Shown: positions 1 to 7,934, numbered from the stretch's first letter. The stretch: DNA of 27,503 bases from Paraeggerthella hominis (GCF_021044775.1 NZ_JAJNOQ010000017.1:1-27503); one strand, 5' to 3'. Made by a program: numbers and translations. The notes: generated by a model from the letters alone, not told the origin.

Positions 1-1
1 C

Positions 2-109
2 CTGCACTGCTCCACGGCGGACGTCTACCGCGAGGGCGAGTGCCTCGACTACTTCCCGAACCGCGTCGCCGACCCGACCCTGGTCCGTCCGGAGATGTGG
101 AACGACTAG
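2..109 (+). CDS. C-terminal end of an unidentified protein (partial)
   Basis: An open frame enters from the left edge and ends in TAG, giving 35 residues that finish in PEMWND. Codon use is the GC-rich type seen in the confirmed genes, and a strong terminator follows about 55 bp downstream, so this is probably the true 3' end of a gene. The fragment is hydrophilic, with two Cys residues, and contains the stretch YREGECLDYFPNRVADP. I do not recognise the family and give no function. Confidence 0.55.
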   Translation: MHCSTADVYREGECLDYFPNRVADPTLVRPEMWND

Positions 110-163
110 TCGCTTAACCTGACCAACCCTTGCTGAAGCAAGAGTAGTCTCGTACAACAGAAA

Positions 164-201
164 GGGGATCTGGTTCCGAATAAGAGTCAGGTCCCCTTTT
201 T
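164..201 (+). terminator. Rho-independent terminator after the first partial gene
   Basis: GGGGATCT (164-171) pairs with AGGTCCCC (189-196) including one G-U pair, followed directly by TTTTT (197-201). It closes the gene ending at 109 and insulates the DMT transporter gene. A short A-run before the stem could give weak activity in the other direction. Confidence 0.85.
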
Positions 202-230
202 GGTTCCAACCTACAACTACCGCATGTGTG

Positions 231-278
231 ATTCGGCCATATAAGGTCGAATAGGGCTGTCGCATCCCTAATTCGGTC
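231..278. promoter_or_regulatory. Three ATTCGRYC-like half-sites upstream of the DMT transporter gene
   Basis: ATTCGGCC (231-238) and its near inverse GGTCGAAT (245-252) form a dyad with a 6-bp spacer; a third copy, ATTCGGTC, lies at 271-278. They sit 65-115 bp before the start codon, where an operator would be expected. No matching regulator can be named, and the promoter itself is not clear. Confidence 0.3.
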
Positions 279-344
279 TCGCATGGCACGAGTTGCGGAG
301 GGGTAGAGGGGATTATTTTGTTGCTACTGGTTTAAGGAGGACCA

Positions 345-1484
345 ATGGCAGACAACGCTAACAAGGAAATCAAGACCGCAACGGCCGATGACGGCTCGAC
401 CGGCTACGAGATGAAGATCGGCCTTGGCACCATTGCCATGCTGATCTCGGCGACGGGCATGGGCTTGGTGCCCCTGTTCAGCCGCTGGGCAACTCGTACG
501 GACATGTTCGACGGAGCGATGGGCCTGAACGCCGGTGACTCCATCGGCGCTTTGATGGCCGTGGGCCGCATGAGCATGGGCGTGCTGTTCTTCGTCGTCA
601 TCATGTTCGCCACGGGCAAGGTTGAGACGTTCAAGAAGCTCAAGCTGACCCCGGCAATCGCGCTGGGCGGTTTGATGATCGGCATGTCGCTGGCGTGCTA
701 CGTAACGTCCACGCTGCTGACCACCATCTCGAACGCTGTTCTGTTCATCTACATCGGCCCTGTCGTCTGCGTAGTGCTCGCTCGCATCTTCCGCAAGGAA
801 CCCATGTCTGCATTGCAGTGGGTATGCCTGGTGGCAGTGTTCATCGGTATGTTGTTCGGCAACAACCTGATGGGCTTCAACGAGTCCGGCTTCTTCGTAG
901 ACTTCAACCTGGTTCCGTCCACGCCTGAGTTCCCGCAGAAGGGCCTCGGCGACGCATTCGGTTTGGCTTCCGGCTTCTTCTATGGCGCTTCGATGTTCTT
1001 CAACGGCTACCGCAAGGACGCCGACACCACGGCTCGTGGCGTGTGGAACTTCATCTTCGCCGTGCTCGGTGCCGGTGCCATCACCGTTGTGCTGAACGCC
1101 CTGGGTGCAAACCCCGGCATGGAGAACTGGGCTCTCAACATTCACTTCACCGCATTCAACTGGATCGGCGCCCTGCTTCTTTGGGTCATCTGCGGTCCTC
1201 TGGCTCTGGGCTTCCTGTTGGTGGCTGGCCGCAACCTGCCGGCTGCTGACTACGGCACCATCGCGTACTGGGAAGTTCCCGTGGCCATCTTCGTGGGCCT
1301 GGTTGTGTTCGGCGAAGCCTTGACCATCAACACGATTCTTGGCGGTATCCTCATCATCGGCGGCGGCGCTATCCCCTCCATCAAGGGCATGCTCACCGCT
1401 CGCAAGCAGAGGAAAGAGGAAGAGATTCGCGAGAATCTTGCCGCTCGCTTGGACGAGGAAGAAGCCAAGGAGCACCTGCAGTAG
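345..1484 (+). CDS. DMT-superfamily (EamA-type) membrane transporter
   Basis: A 379-residue integral membrane protein with about ten hydrophobic segments in two EamA-like halves, between residues 24 and 350, and a charged C-terminal tail rich in Lys, Glu and Arg. The second half ends in the typical EamA pattern, with YWEVPVAIFVGLVVFGEAL followed by a Gly-rich last helix. DMT carriers move small metabolites such as amino acids or nucleotide-related compounds; the substrate cannot be read from sequence. The start is fixed by an AAGGAGGA site a few bases before ATG. The loop after the fifth helix (about residues 180-200) is longer than usual for the family. The gene stands alone between two terminators, so it is probably monocistronic. 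Confidence 0.88.
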   Translation: MADNANKEIKTATADDGSTGYEMKIGLGTIAMLISATGMGLVPLFSRWATRTDMFDGAMGLNAGDSIGALMAVGRMSMGVLFFVVIMFATGKVETFKKLKLTPAIALGGLMIGMSLACYVTSTLLTTISNAVLFIYIGPVVCVVLARIFRKEPMSALQWVCLVAVFIGMLFGNNLMGFNESGFFVDFNLVPSTPEFPQKGLGDAFGLASGFFYGASMFFNGYRKDADTTARGVWNFIFAVLGAGAITVVLNALGANPGMENWALNIHFTAFNWIGALLLWVICGPLALGFLLVAGRNLPAADYGTIAYWEVPVAIFVGLVVFGEALTINTILGGILIIGGGAIPSIKGMLTARKQRKEEEIRENLAARLDEEEAKEHLQ

Positions 1485-1491
1485 GTTTGGC

Positions 1492-1523
1492 GGCATGCAC
1501 CCGATTTCCGGGTGCATGCCTTT
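1492..1523 (+). terminator. Terminator after the DMT transporter gene
   Basis: A perfect 11-bp stem (1492-1502 with 1510-1520), 7-nt loop, then TTT. The T run is short but the stem is very stable and starts 8 bp after the stop codon. Confidence 0.8.
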
Positions 1524-1568
1524 CCGCTATCAAGCGGTAACCCATAACCGGAAAGGAAGGTGTGGTTT

Positions 1569-2129
1569 ATGAAGATCACGAGCAACCTGACTCACATCGC
1601 CACCGAGATGGAGTTCGAAGCTCCGCTGACTGAAGAGGAGCTGCGCGCCGCGTTCGAGGGCAACGGCTTCCAGGGATTCGCCGCCGAGCTCGACATCGCC
1701 GAGCGCACCGAGGACCACGTGCAGATGATGTCGCTTGCCGATCTGCTCGGGTTCGCGAAGGCCTCCGGCCTGTCCGCGGTGACCTACGACGTGACGTACT
1801 TCCCGCATGCCGACGCCGCCGAGGTGGACTACCAGCTCAACCAGCTGGCCCACGACCTGGAGATCAGCGCCGAGGTCATCCGCGACCTGTGCGCCGACGA
1901 GATCCAGGAGTACCTGGCGCTCGACGCCAAGCGCGACGCGAGCCTGCCCGTCCACAGCATCGTGGAAGCGTACACGGGCGGCACGGCGTTCGCCTGGTAC
2001 GGCATGCGCGACTACCCGCGCCTGAAGAGGGTCATCCTGGCCAAGCTGGCCCAGGGCGGCCAGAAGGCCAAGAAGTCCTTTATCTTCCGCGCCAGCAAGG
2101 CGCAAGCGGATCTGCTTGACGAGTACTGA
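1569..2129 (+). CDS. Unrecognised 186-residue acidic protein
   Basis: I do not recognise this protein. ATG 1569 is preferred over an in-frame GTG at 1560 because the GGAAAGGAAGG site (1550-1560) lies 8 bp before the ATG but overlaps the GTG. The protein has no signal peptide and no membrane segment, so it is likely cytoplasmic. It is acidic in its first two thirds (for example PLTEEELRAAF near residue 18 and a run of D/E-rich helices to about 130), then ends in a basic stretch (LAQGGQKAKKSFIFRASKAQ). A strong terminator follows, and the preceding gene has its own terminator, so it is probably transcribed alone. GC-rich third positions resemble the neighbouring genes, so recent transfer is not suggested. 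Confidence 0.8.
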   Translation: MKITSNLTHIATEMEFEAPLTEEELRAAFEGNGFQGFAAELDIAERTEDHVQMMSLADLLGFAKASGLSAVTYDVTYFPHADAAEVDYQLNQLAHDLEISAEVIRDLCADEIQEYLALDAKRDASLPVHSIVEAYTGGTAFAWYGMRDYPRLKRVILAKLAQGGQKAKKSFIFRASKAQADLLDEY

Positions 2130-2146
2130 TAGTCTATTTGTGCAAA

Positions 2147-2183
2147 GGACCCGCTTATGCTGCAATAAGCGGGTCCCCCTTTT
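2147..2183 (+). terminator. Terminator after the 186-residue protein gene
   Basis: A perfect 12-bp stem, GGACCCGCTTAT (2147-2158) with ATAAGCGGGTCC (2165-2176), a 6-nt loop, then CCC and TTTT (2180-2183). Confidence 0.9.
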
Positions 2184-2255
2184 CCCGATGCCGAAATGGG
2201 GCTGGCATCGGTGCCCCTCGCTCCCAATTCGCGATACGTTAAGTAACGACTTGCA

Positions 2256-2284
2256 TTGAAGCGGAGGCACTTGGGGTATTATAA
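2256..2284 (+). promoter_or_regulatory. Candidate promoter for the leader ORF and MHS transporter
   Basis: TTGAAG (2256-2261) and TTATAA (2279-2284) are separated by 17 bp; the overlapping TATTAT (2277-2282) is an alternative -10. This AT-rich island is the only good promoter-like site between the terminator at 2147-2183 and the transporter gene. It would give a leader of about 100 nt. Confidence 0.5.
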
Positions 2285-2323
2285 CCTCAGTAAAGGCGTT
2301 TTCCCGACTGTTAGGGGGCTTCA

Positions 2324-2404
2324 ATGGAGCAACTTATACGCCGGCGGTCTGCGTTTCTTTCTGACGTGGCCGTTCATTTCTTAGGGGATTACCATGAAAG
2401 CTAA
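2324..2404 (+). CDS. Possible 26-residue leader peptide overlapping the transporter start
   Basis: ATG 2324 follows AGGGGG (2313-2318) with 5-bp spacing, a better ribosome site than the one before the transporter itself. The frame runs 26 codons and ends in TAA at 2402-2404, 11 bp inside the transporter gene in another frame. The peptide begins MEQLIRRRSAF, has three consecutive Arg codons, and its last residues are GDYHES. Such an arrangement would couple translation of the transporter to that of the leader. It may also be a chance frame, because short ORFs are common and there is no comparative evidence here. Confidence 0.35.
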   Translation: MEQLIRRRSAFLSDVAVHFLGDYHES

Positions 2405-3692
2405 TTCTGACACACAAGGCACGCTTAAAAAGGTAGCCGTATCGTCCTTTCTTGGCAACTTCATCGAATGGTTCGATTACGCTACGTACTCGTACTTCGC
2501 GATTGTGATCGCAAACGTGTTCTTCCCGAACGACGACCCGGCACTTGCGCTTATGCAAACGTTTGCCGTGTTCGCACTGTCGTTCCTTCTGCGCCCGATC
2601 GGCGCTATCTTCTGGGGCAGCATGGGCGACAAGAAGGGTCGCAAGTGGGCGCTGTCCACCTCGATCTTCTTGATGACGGGCGCCACGTTCTGCATTGGCT
2701 TGCTGCCCGGCTACCTGACCATCGGCTTGGCGGCTCCTATCATGCTGCTGTTGCTCCGCATGGTTCAGGGCTTCTCGGCTTCTGGCGAATACGCAGGTGC
2801 TGCAACGTTTTTGGCCGAGTATGCGCCGAAGGACAAGCGCGGCGTGTACTGCTCGCTCGTACCGGCGTCGACGGCGGTCGGCTTGCTGGTCGGCTCGACG
2901 TTCGCCACCATCATGTACTCGGTGCTTCCTACCGAGGCCGTGAACGATTGGGGCTGGCGCATTCCGTTTTTGCTGGCCGGTCCGCTTGGCTTGATTGCGC
3001 ACTACATTCGTACCAAGCTTGAGGATTCTCCGACGTATCAGGAGATGCAGAAGGCCATCGACAAAACCGACGACTCGAACCATCCCATTCGCGACCTGTT
3101 CCGCCATCACTCCAAGGAGCTTTTCATCTCCTTCGGCGCCTGCGTGCTGAACGCAGTGGGCTTCTACGTGGTGCTTACGTACCTGCCCGTGTATCTGGAG
3201 ACGGCCGTGGGCATGGATCCGAGCCAGTCGTCGCTGATCACTACTATCAGCTTGATCGTGTACGTGGCGTTCATTTTCGGAAGCGGCCATTTGTCCGACA
3301 AGTTCGGCCGCAAGAAGATGCTGATCATTGCGTGCGTGTCGTTCATCGTTTTGACGGTGCCGGCGTTCATGCTGCTCAACACGGCCGACTTCTTCATCGT
3401 TTTGGCTGTTGAGCTGGTGCTCTGCTTGGCGCTGACCATCAACGACGGTACGCTGTCCAGCTATCTGACCGAGACGTTCCCCACGGCTGTGCGCTACACC
3501 GGTTTCGCGCTGTCCTTCAATATGGCCAATGCGATCTTCGGCGGATCGGCTTCGTTTATCTCTACGGCGCTGATCGCCGCCACCGGGTCCAACCTGGCTC
3601 CGGCGTGGTACATGGTGGGCGTGTCCTGCCTGGCGCTTGTTGCAATGATTCTGTCGCACGAGCACACGGGCAAGGATCTGGCCGACGTATAG
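2394..3692 (+). CDS. MHS-family (ProP/KgtP-like) major facilitator transporter
   Basis: A 432-residue, 12-helix permease of the major facilitator superfamily. The opening GNFIEWFDY (residues 21-29) is the signature of the metabolite:H+ symporter family, which includes proline/betaine (ProP) and alpha-ketoglutarate (KgtP) carriers. The loop 2-3 motif is present as GDKKGRK (78-84), repeated in the second half as SDKFGRKK near 300, and RMVQGFSASGEYAGA follows in helix 4. The likely role is proton-coupled uptake of an organic acid, amino acid or osmolyte; the substrate is not readable. ATG 2394 has an AGGGGA site 5 bp upstream. The gene is preceded by a possible leader ORF and followed 140 bp later by a TetR regulator on the same strand, which is a plausible controller. 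Confidence 0.9.
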   Translation: MKANSDTQGTLKKVAVSSFLGNFIEWFDYATYSYFAIVIANVFFPNDDPALALMQTFAVFALSFLLRPIGAIFWGSMGDKKGRKWALSTSIFLMTGATFCIGLLPGYLTIGLAAPIMLLLLRMVQGFSASGEYAGAATFLAEYAPKDKRGVYCSLVPASTAVGLLVGSTFATIMYSVLPTEAVNDWGWRIPFLLAGPLGLIAHYIRTKLEDSPTYQEMQKAIDKTDDSNHPIRDLFRHHSKELFISFGACVLNAVGFYVVLTYLPVYLETAVGMDPSQSSLITTISLIVYVAFIFGSGHLSDKFGRKKMLIIACVSFIVLTVPAFMLLNTADFFIVLAVELVLCLALTINDGTLSSYLTETFPTAVRYTGFALSFNMANAIFGGSASFISTALIAATGSNLAPAWYMVGVSCLALVAMILSHEHTGKDLADV

Positions 3693-3753
3693 GCTCTTTG
3701 AGCTGCTGTTTTAAGGTTGTGCTTGCTGCACAACAAGGCGTGAAAGAAGCGGC

Positions 3754-3781
3754 GCCGTTCGGGCTTGCTGGCCCGAACGGC
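3754..3781 (+). other. Strong hairpin between the MHS transporter and tetR
   Basis: GCCGTTCGGG (3754-3763) pairs perfectly with CCCGAACGGC (3772-3781), extended by one more C-G pair in the loop. No T run follows, so it is not a classic terminator. It may act as an RNA 3' end, an attenuator or an operator ahead of tetR. Confidence 0.5.
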
Positions 3782-3832
3782 GTCCGTGCACAAGGCGGCG
3801 CGAAGGCGTGCCGCCGAGGTGATGGAGGGCCT

Positions 3833-4429
3833 ATGAGCGAGACAACGCAAACGCCTAAATCGTTGAAGGCGCAAATCACGCGCACATCGTTGGTTCTTGC
3901 GGCCGCGGCGCTTTTGCGCGAGCAGGGACCGAAGGCGGTCACGTACCGCAAGGTGGCGAAATGGGCAGGGGCCGCATCGTCCTCGGTGGGCTACTACTTC
4001 GATTCCGTGACGCAGCTTCTTCATGAGGCGGGCCGTTACAACATACAGCTTTGGGCGGAGCGTGCGGAGAAGGCTGCGTCGGCGGCGGAGGGCATGGAGG
4101 TCGAAGAGTGCCGCAAGCATGTGGTTGACCTGCTGATTCGCGCGTGCTTGCCGGATGACAGCGTTGTTCCTTCGGCTCACTACGCTCAGCTGATCGCCGC
4201 TGCCGAATCCGAGGTGGTTACCGAAGCGTACCAGAAGGGCCGCGTTTCGTTGGACGCCGCTATTGGTCGCATTCTCTCGCACGCGCAGATCGACATGCCG
4301 CCGCGTATGGTGGGCACCATCGTGGACGGCGCTGCCGTAGCCGCCATTTCCGAAGGCTACGACGTGTCTTCGTTCGCATCCGAACTGCTTGCTTCGGCGA
4401 TCGAGGTGTACGGGCGCGCCGCCCGGTAG
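3833..4429 (+). CDS. TetR/AcrR-family transcriptional regulator
   Basis: A 198-residue DNA-binding protein. The N-terminal helix-turn-helix lies at about residues 15-62, including AVTYRKVAKWAGAASSSVGYYF, the standard TetR recognition helix ending in a YYF motif. The C-terminal part is helical and would form the ligand-binding and dimer region. The open frame extends upstream to 3605, but ATG 3833 has GGAGG 4-5 bp before it and gives the normal family length and N-terminus. It lies between the MHS transporter and the gadCB pair on the same strand. A strong terminator separates it from gadC, so it more likely regulates the transporter, itself, or both divergently placed sites; a role in gad control is possible but unsupported. 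Confidence 0.9.
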   Translation: MSETTQTPKSLKAQITRTSLVLAAAALLREQGPKAVTYRKVAKWAGAASSSVGYYFDSVTQLLHEAGRYNIQLWAERAEKAASAAEGMEVEECRKHVVDLLIRACLPDDSVVPSAHYAQLIAAAESEVVTEAYQKGRVSLDAAIGRILSHAQIDMPPRMVGTIVDGAAVAAISEGYDVSSFASELLASAIEVYGRAAR

Positions 4430-4452
4430 CAAGCAATCTACAGCCAACGTTT

Positions 4453-4491
4453 CAGCGACGGGAAGGTTAACGCCTTCCCGTCGCTGCTTTT
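4453..4491 (+). terminator. Terminator after tetR
   Basis: A perfect 14-bp stem (4453-4466 with 4473-4486), 6-nt loop TTAACG, followed by C and TTTT (4488-4491). It separates tetR from gadC. Confidence 0.92.
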
Positions 4492-4604
4492 GCGACTCCT
4501 TCCTTTGATACAACGGTTGCAGGCACGCGCGACCGTGCGCTCGCGTGCTGATTTGCAGCAATCCGTAGAAGCGCGCGCAGGTGCAAAGGAAGGAGTGAAG
4601 CAGT

Positions 4605-6248
4605 ATGAGCGAACCTCGTCGACAAGCGGCAGCTGCCGCAGCCGATCCGGGTCCCGTAGGCAAAGCGAGCAGACCCTCGTTTACGCGATCCCTGACGTTC
4701 TTCGGGTTCTTCGCTATCACCGCGTCCATGGTGATGACGGTGTACGAGTACCCCTCGTTCGCCTCGTCAGGTTTTCAGCTGGTGTTCTTTTTGATCATCG
4801 GCGGAATTCTGTGGTTTCTGCCCGTTGCGATGTGCGCGGCGGAGATGGCCACGGTCAAGGGGTGGGAATCAGGCGGCATTTTTGCCTGGGTCGGCAACAC
4901 GCTAGGGAGGCGCTGGGGCTTTGCGGCCTTGTTCTTCCAATGGTTCCAAATTACCGTAGGGTTCGTGACCATGGCGTTTTTCATCTTGGCGGCATTGGCG
5001 TACGTGGTCAAATGGGACGCGTTGTACGACAACCCGTTGGTGATGTTCTTCGGCGTGGCGGCCATCGTATGGATTCTTACGTTGACGCAGCTGGGCGGCA
5101 CGAAGTTCACGGCGCGCATTTCGAAGGTCGGCTTCATCGGCGGCATTCTGGTGCCGGTCTTGGTGCTGCTCGTAGGGTTGATCTACTACTTCGCCACGGG
5201 CGGCGTATCTCAGATCACCATGGACGCTGCCACGTTTGTTCCCGATTTCACAAAGGTTGACACGCTGGTTATTTTTGCGTCGTTCATCTTGGCGTACATG
5301 GGCGTCGAGGCATCGGCTTCGCACGTGAACGAGCTGCAGAACCCGAACCGAAACTACCCGTTGGCCATGATCGTTCTAGCGGTGCTGACCATTGCGTTGG
5401 ACGCGCTGGGCGGGCTGGCCGTTGCCACTACGCTGCCGGCATCCGTTCTGGACGGCAACCTATCGTTCGGCGTGATCGAGGCGTTCCGCGCTATCTTCGT
5501 GACGCATATCGGCCCTTCTATGGAGTGGGTCGTGTTCGTGGTTGCCCTGTTGCTGGCGTTGGGCGTTTTGGCGGAGATTTCCGCATGGATCGTGGGCCCG
5601 TCGCGCGCGCTTCTGGATACCGCGCACGACGGCATTCTTCCGCCGTCGTTCAAAAAGGTGAACAAGCATGGCGTGAGCGTGAAGACGGTCGTGATTCAGG
5701 CGATCATCGTAACAGTGTGGGACGCGGTGCTGTGCGGCTCCATCGCGCTTTCTGGCGGCTCGAGCTCGTCGGTGGGGTACCTGACGGCTATCGGCTTGAC
5801 GGTGGTCATTTACCTGGTGGGATACGTGCTGTTCTTCCTGGGGTACTTCGTCCTTATTTTCAAGAAGAAAAACCTGCAGCGGTCGTTCCAGCTTCCCGGA
5901 GGCACGCCGTTCAAGGCTGTTGTGGCGGGGGCGGGGCTGTTCATGACGGTGGCAACGCTGATCATATCGTTCTTCCCGTCGTCGAACCTTTCGGATCAGG
6001 CGAACCTCGTGTACCAAACAACGCTGGTGGTGGCGTTCGCGGTCTCGGTGGCTATTCCGTTTGCGATTTACGCGCTGCGGCACCGGTGGGCGCCGGAAGA
6101 GGCTGCTTCCGACGGCCCTGCGGGGCCGGGAGCAGCGGCGGGCACGGGCGTGTCCGGCGGTGCGGGCGTTGCGGCTGCTGCCGCGAATGCACGCTCCCAG
6201 GACTTGGCGCGCGGCAATGACAAGCACCATACAACAAAGGATGCATAG
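4605..6248 (+). CDS. gadC: Glutamate:GABA antiporter
   Basis: A 547-residue APC-superfamily carrier closely resembling E. coli GadC along its whole core, for example FFAITASMVMTVYEYPSFA near residues 33-51, LCAAEMATV-like text after helix 2, GGTKFTARISKVGF, and YMGVEASASHVNE. It exchanges external glutamate for internal GABA across the cytoplasmic membrane and serves the decarboxylase encoded 10 bp downstream. ATG 4605 follows AAGGAAGGAG with suitable spacing. The last 57 or so residues differ from E. coli GadC: instead of the family's C-plug that closes the pore at neutral pH there is an Ala/Gly/Pro-rich, low-complexity tail ending in KHHTTKDA. The gene has its own upstream region after the tetR terminator, so a promoter is expected in 4492-4604, though no convincing one was seen. 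Confidence 0.95.
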   Translation: MSEPRRQAAAAAADPGPVGKASRPSFTRSLTFFGFFAITASMVMTVYEYPSFASSGFQLVFFLIIGGILWFLPVAMCAAEMATVKGWESGGIFAWVGNTLGRRWGFAALFFQWFQITVGFVTMAFFILAALAYVVKWDALYDNPLVMFFGVAAIVWILTLTQLGGTKFTARISKVGFIGGILVPVLVLLVGLIYYFATGGVSQITMDAATFVPDFTKVDTLVIFASFILAYMGVEASASHVNELQNPNRNYPLAMIVLAVLTIALDALGGLAVATTLPASVLDGNLSFGVIEAFRAIFVTHIGPSMEWVVFVVALLLALGVLAEISAWIVGPSRALLDTAHDGILPPSFKKVNKHGVSVKTVVIQAIIVTVWDAVLCGSIALSGGSSSSVGYLTAIGLTVVIYLVGYVLFFLGYFVLIFKKKNLQRSFQLPGGTPFKAVVAGAGLFMTVATLIISFFPSSNLSDQANLVYQTTLVVAFAVSVAIPFAIYALRHRWAPEEAASDGPAGPGAAAGTGVSGGAGVAAAAANARSQDLARGNDKHHTTKDA

Positions 6249-6258
6249 GAGGCTCATC

Positions 6259-7743
6259 ATGGACAAGCAATCTACTACGAGCAAGATTTTGGAGAACATG
6301 GACGAGGGAACGCGCTACTTGACGCCTATCTTCGGGTCTGAGGCAAGCGATGCGCAGATGCCGCTCATGAAGATGAACGACAAGCCGGTCGAGCCGCGCA
6401 TCGCTTACGAGATGATCAAGGAATACCTGTCCATCGAAGGCAACGCAACGCAGAACCTCACCACGTTCTGCCAGACGTACATGGAGCCCATGGCCACGAA
6501 GATCATGGCCGAGACCATGGAGAAAAACGCCATCGACAAGGACGAATACCCCATGACGGCCGACTTGGAGAACCGTTGCGTGGCCATGATTGGCGACCTG
6601 TGGCATGCCGATCCGAACGAGCAGCCCATGGGCACGTCGACCGTCGGGTCGTCCGAGGCATGCATGCTGGGCGGCTTGGGCATGCTGTTCCGATGGAAGA
6701 AGCTGGCTGCGGCAGCCGGGGTGGACATCTATTCCGTCACGCGTCCGAACCTGGTCATTTCGTCGGGTTATCAGGTGTGTTGGGAAAAATTCTGTCGCTA
6801 CTGGGATATCGAGATGCGCCTGGTTCCGCTTGAGAAGGACCATCTGTCGCTCAACATGGACACGGTCATGAGCTATGTGGACGACTACACCATTGGCATC
6901 ACGGCAATTCTGGGCATTACGTACACCGGCAAATTCGACGACGTGAAGAAGCTGGACGAACTGGTGGAGGCGTACAACCAGGAGCATCCGAAGCTGCCGA
7001 TTCGCATCCACGTGGACGGTGCGTCGGGCGGTATGTTCGCGCCGTTCGTGGAGCCTGACCTAGAGTGGGACTTCCGCTTGAAGAACGTGTGGTCCATCAA
7101 CTGCTCCGGGCATAAGTACGGCCTGGTTTATCCGGGCATCGGCTGGGTCGTCTGGCGCAGCAAGGAAGCGTTGCCCGAGGACTTGATCTTCTGGGTGAGC
7201 TACCTGGGCGGTGAAGAGGCAACCATGGCCATCAACTTCTCGCGCTCGGCTTCCCAGATTGTGGGGCAGTACTACGTGCTGATGCGCAACGGCTTCGAGG
7301 GGTTCCGGGAAATCCAGGAACGTACGCTTGACGTGGCCCGCTACCTTGCTGCCGAGATCAAGGACATGGGCATGTTCGAGCTGTACGAAGATGCTGGCCA
7401 CATTCCCATTGTGTGCTGGGGTTTGAAGGAAGATGCGGACGTGGCGTGGTCGCTGTACGACCTGTCCGATCGCCTGCGCATGAACGGGTGGCTGGTGCCC
7501 GCGTACCCGATGCCCGCCGACCTGCAGGAAACGACGGTGCAGCGCGTGGTGGCGCGCCAGGACTTCTCGATGCAGCTGTGCGTCAAGCTGGTGGAGGACA
7601 TCAAGAAGGAAATCGATACGCTGAGCAAAGCTCGATTCGTGACGGGCAACACGCAGGGCGTCATCAACACCTGGTTCGACCATGGCGGGCGCAGCGCCGC
7701 CAGCGTAAGCGGCAAGACGGAGGACGCGGCCAAGGCGAAGTAG
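6259..7743 (+). CDS. gadB: Glutamate decarboxylase (PLP-dependent)
   Basis: A 494-residue cytoplasmic enzyme converting L-glutamate and a proton to GABA and CO2. Group II decarboxylase signatures are intact: QPMGTSTVGSSEA (122-134), HVDGASGG with Asp253, and NCSGHKYGL with the PLP lysine at Lys286. ATG 6259 has AGGAGG 6-7 bp upstream; an upstream in-frame ATG at 6223 overlaps gadC and lacks a site. The C-terminus is longer than that of E. coli GadB (466 residues) and ends in a Lys/Ala-rich tail without the His-Thr ending whose His465 closes the E. coli active site at neutral pH. gadC-gadB form a tight two-gene operon, followed by a hairpin. Confidence 0.96.
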   Translation: MDKQSTTSKILENMDEGTRYLTPIFGSEASDAQMPLMKMNDKPVEPRIAYEMIKEYLSIEGNATQNLTTFCQTYMEPMATKIMAETMEKNAIDKDEYPMTADLENRCVAMIGDLWHADPNEQPMGTSTVGSSEACMLGGLGMLFRWKKLAAAAGVDIYSVTRPNLVISSGYQVCWEKFCRYWDIEMRLVPLEKDHLSLNMDTVMSYVDDYTIGITAILGITYTGKFDDVKKLDELVEAYNQEHPKLPIRIHVDGASGGMFAPFVEPDLEWDFRLKNVWSINCSGHKYGLVYPGIGWVVWRSKEALPEDLIFWVSYLGGEEATMAINFSRSASQIVGQYYVLMRNGFEGFREIQERTLDVARYLAAEIKDMGMFELYEDAGHIPIVCWGLKEDADVAWSLYDLSDRLRMNGWLVPAYPMPADLQETTVQRVVARQDFSMQLCVKLVEDIKKEIDTLSKARFVTGNTQGVINTWFDHGGRSAASVSGKTEDAAKAK

Positions 7744-7766
7744 GGGCGGCGGCTTCCGCAGGATTG

Positions 7767-7800
7767 CAAGTGCCCCGGCCTGCGTTGGCCGGGGCACTTG
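7767..7800 (+). terminator. Hairpin terminator-like structure after gadB
   Basis: A perfect 14-bp GC-rich stem (7767-7780 with 7787-7800) around the 6-nt loop TGCGTT. No T run follows; the tandem repeat begins at the next base. It probably ends or stabilises the gadCB transcript. Confidence 0.65.
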
Positions 7801-7914
7801 TGCGTGCAGGCAGCGTGTGGGATGGCAACGTGCGTGCAAGCAACGTGCGTGCAGGCAGCCTGCGTGCAGGCTGCTTGCATGCAAGTAGCGTACGGGATGG
7901 CAACCTGGGTAGCG
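7801..7914 (+). repeat. Degenerate 15-bp tandem repeat, 7.6 copies
   Basis: Units start at 7801, 7816, 7831, 7846, 7861, 7876 and 7891, with a 9-bp remainder at 7906. The commonest form is TGCGTGCAGGCAGCG; two units (7816 and 7891) share a variant core GGGATGGCAAC. The period is exactly 15, so every frame encodes a 5-residue repeat; one forward frame gives units such as VRAGS, VRASN and LHASS. No start codon with a ribosome site serves this frame, so I treat it as a non-coding minisatellite. Confidence 0.85.
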
Positions 7915-7934
7915 TCCCGCGGAGGGCTCGAAAA

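Noticed and set aside
324..1517. Long minus-strand open frame opposite the DMT transporter gene
   Set aside because: It is rich in His, Gln and Arg, as expected from the complement of a GC-rich gene, has no ribosome site, and overlaps a clear membrane protein. The same applies to the long frames opposite the MHS transporter, gadC, gadB, arcD, arcA and the pxp operon.
6223..6258. Earlier start for gadB at 6223
   Set aside because: It overlaps the gadC end and lacks a ribosome site, whereas AGGAGG precedes ATG 6259.
7801..7914. CRISPR-like array
   Set aside because: The units are directly adjacent without spacers and are degenerate, so this is a tandem repeat.
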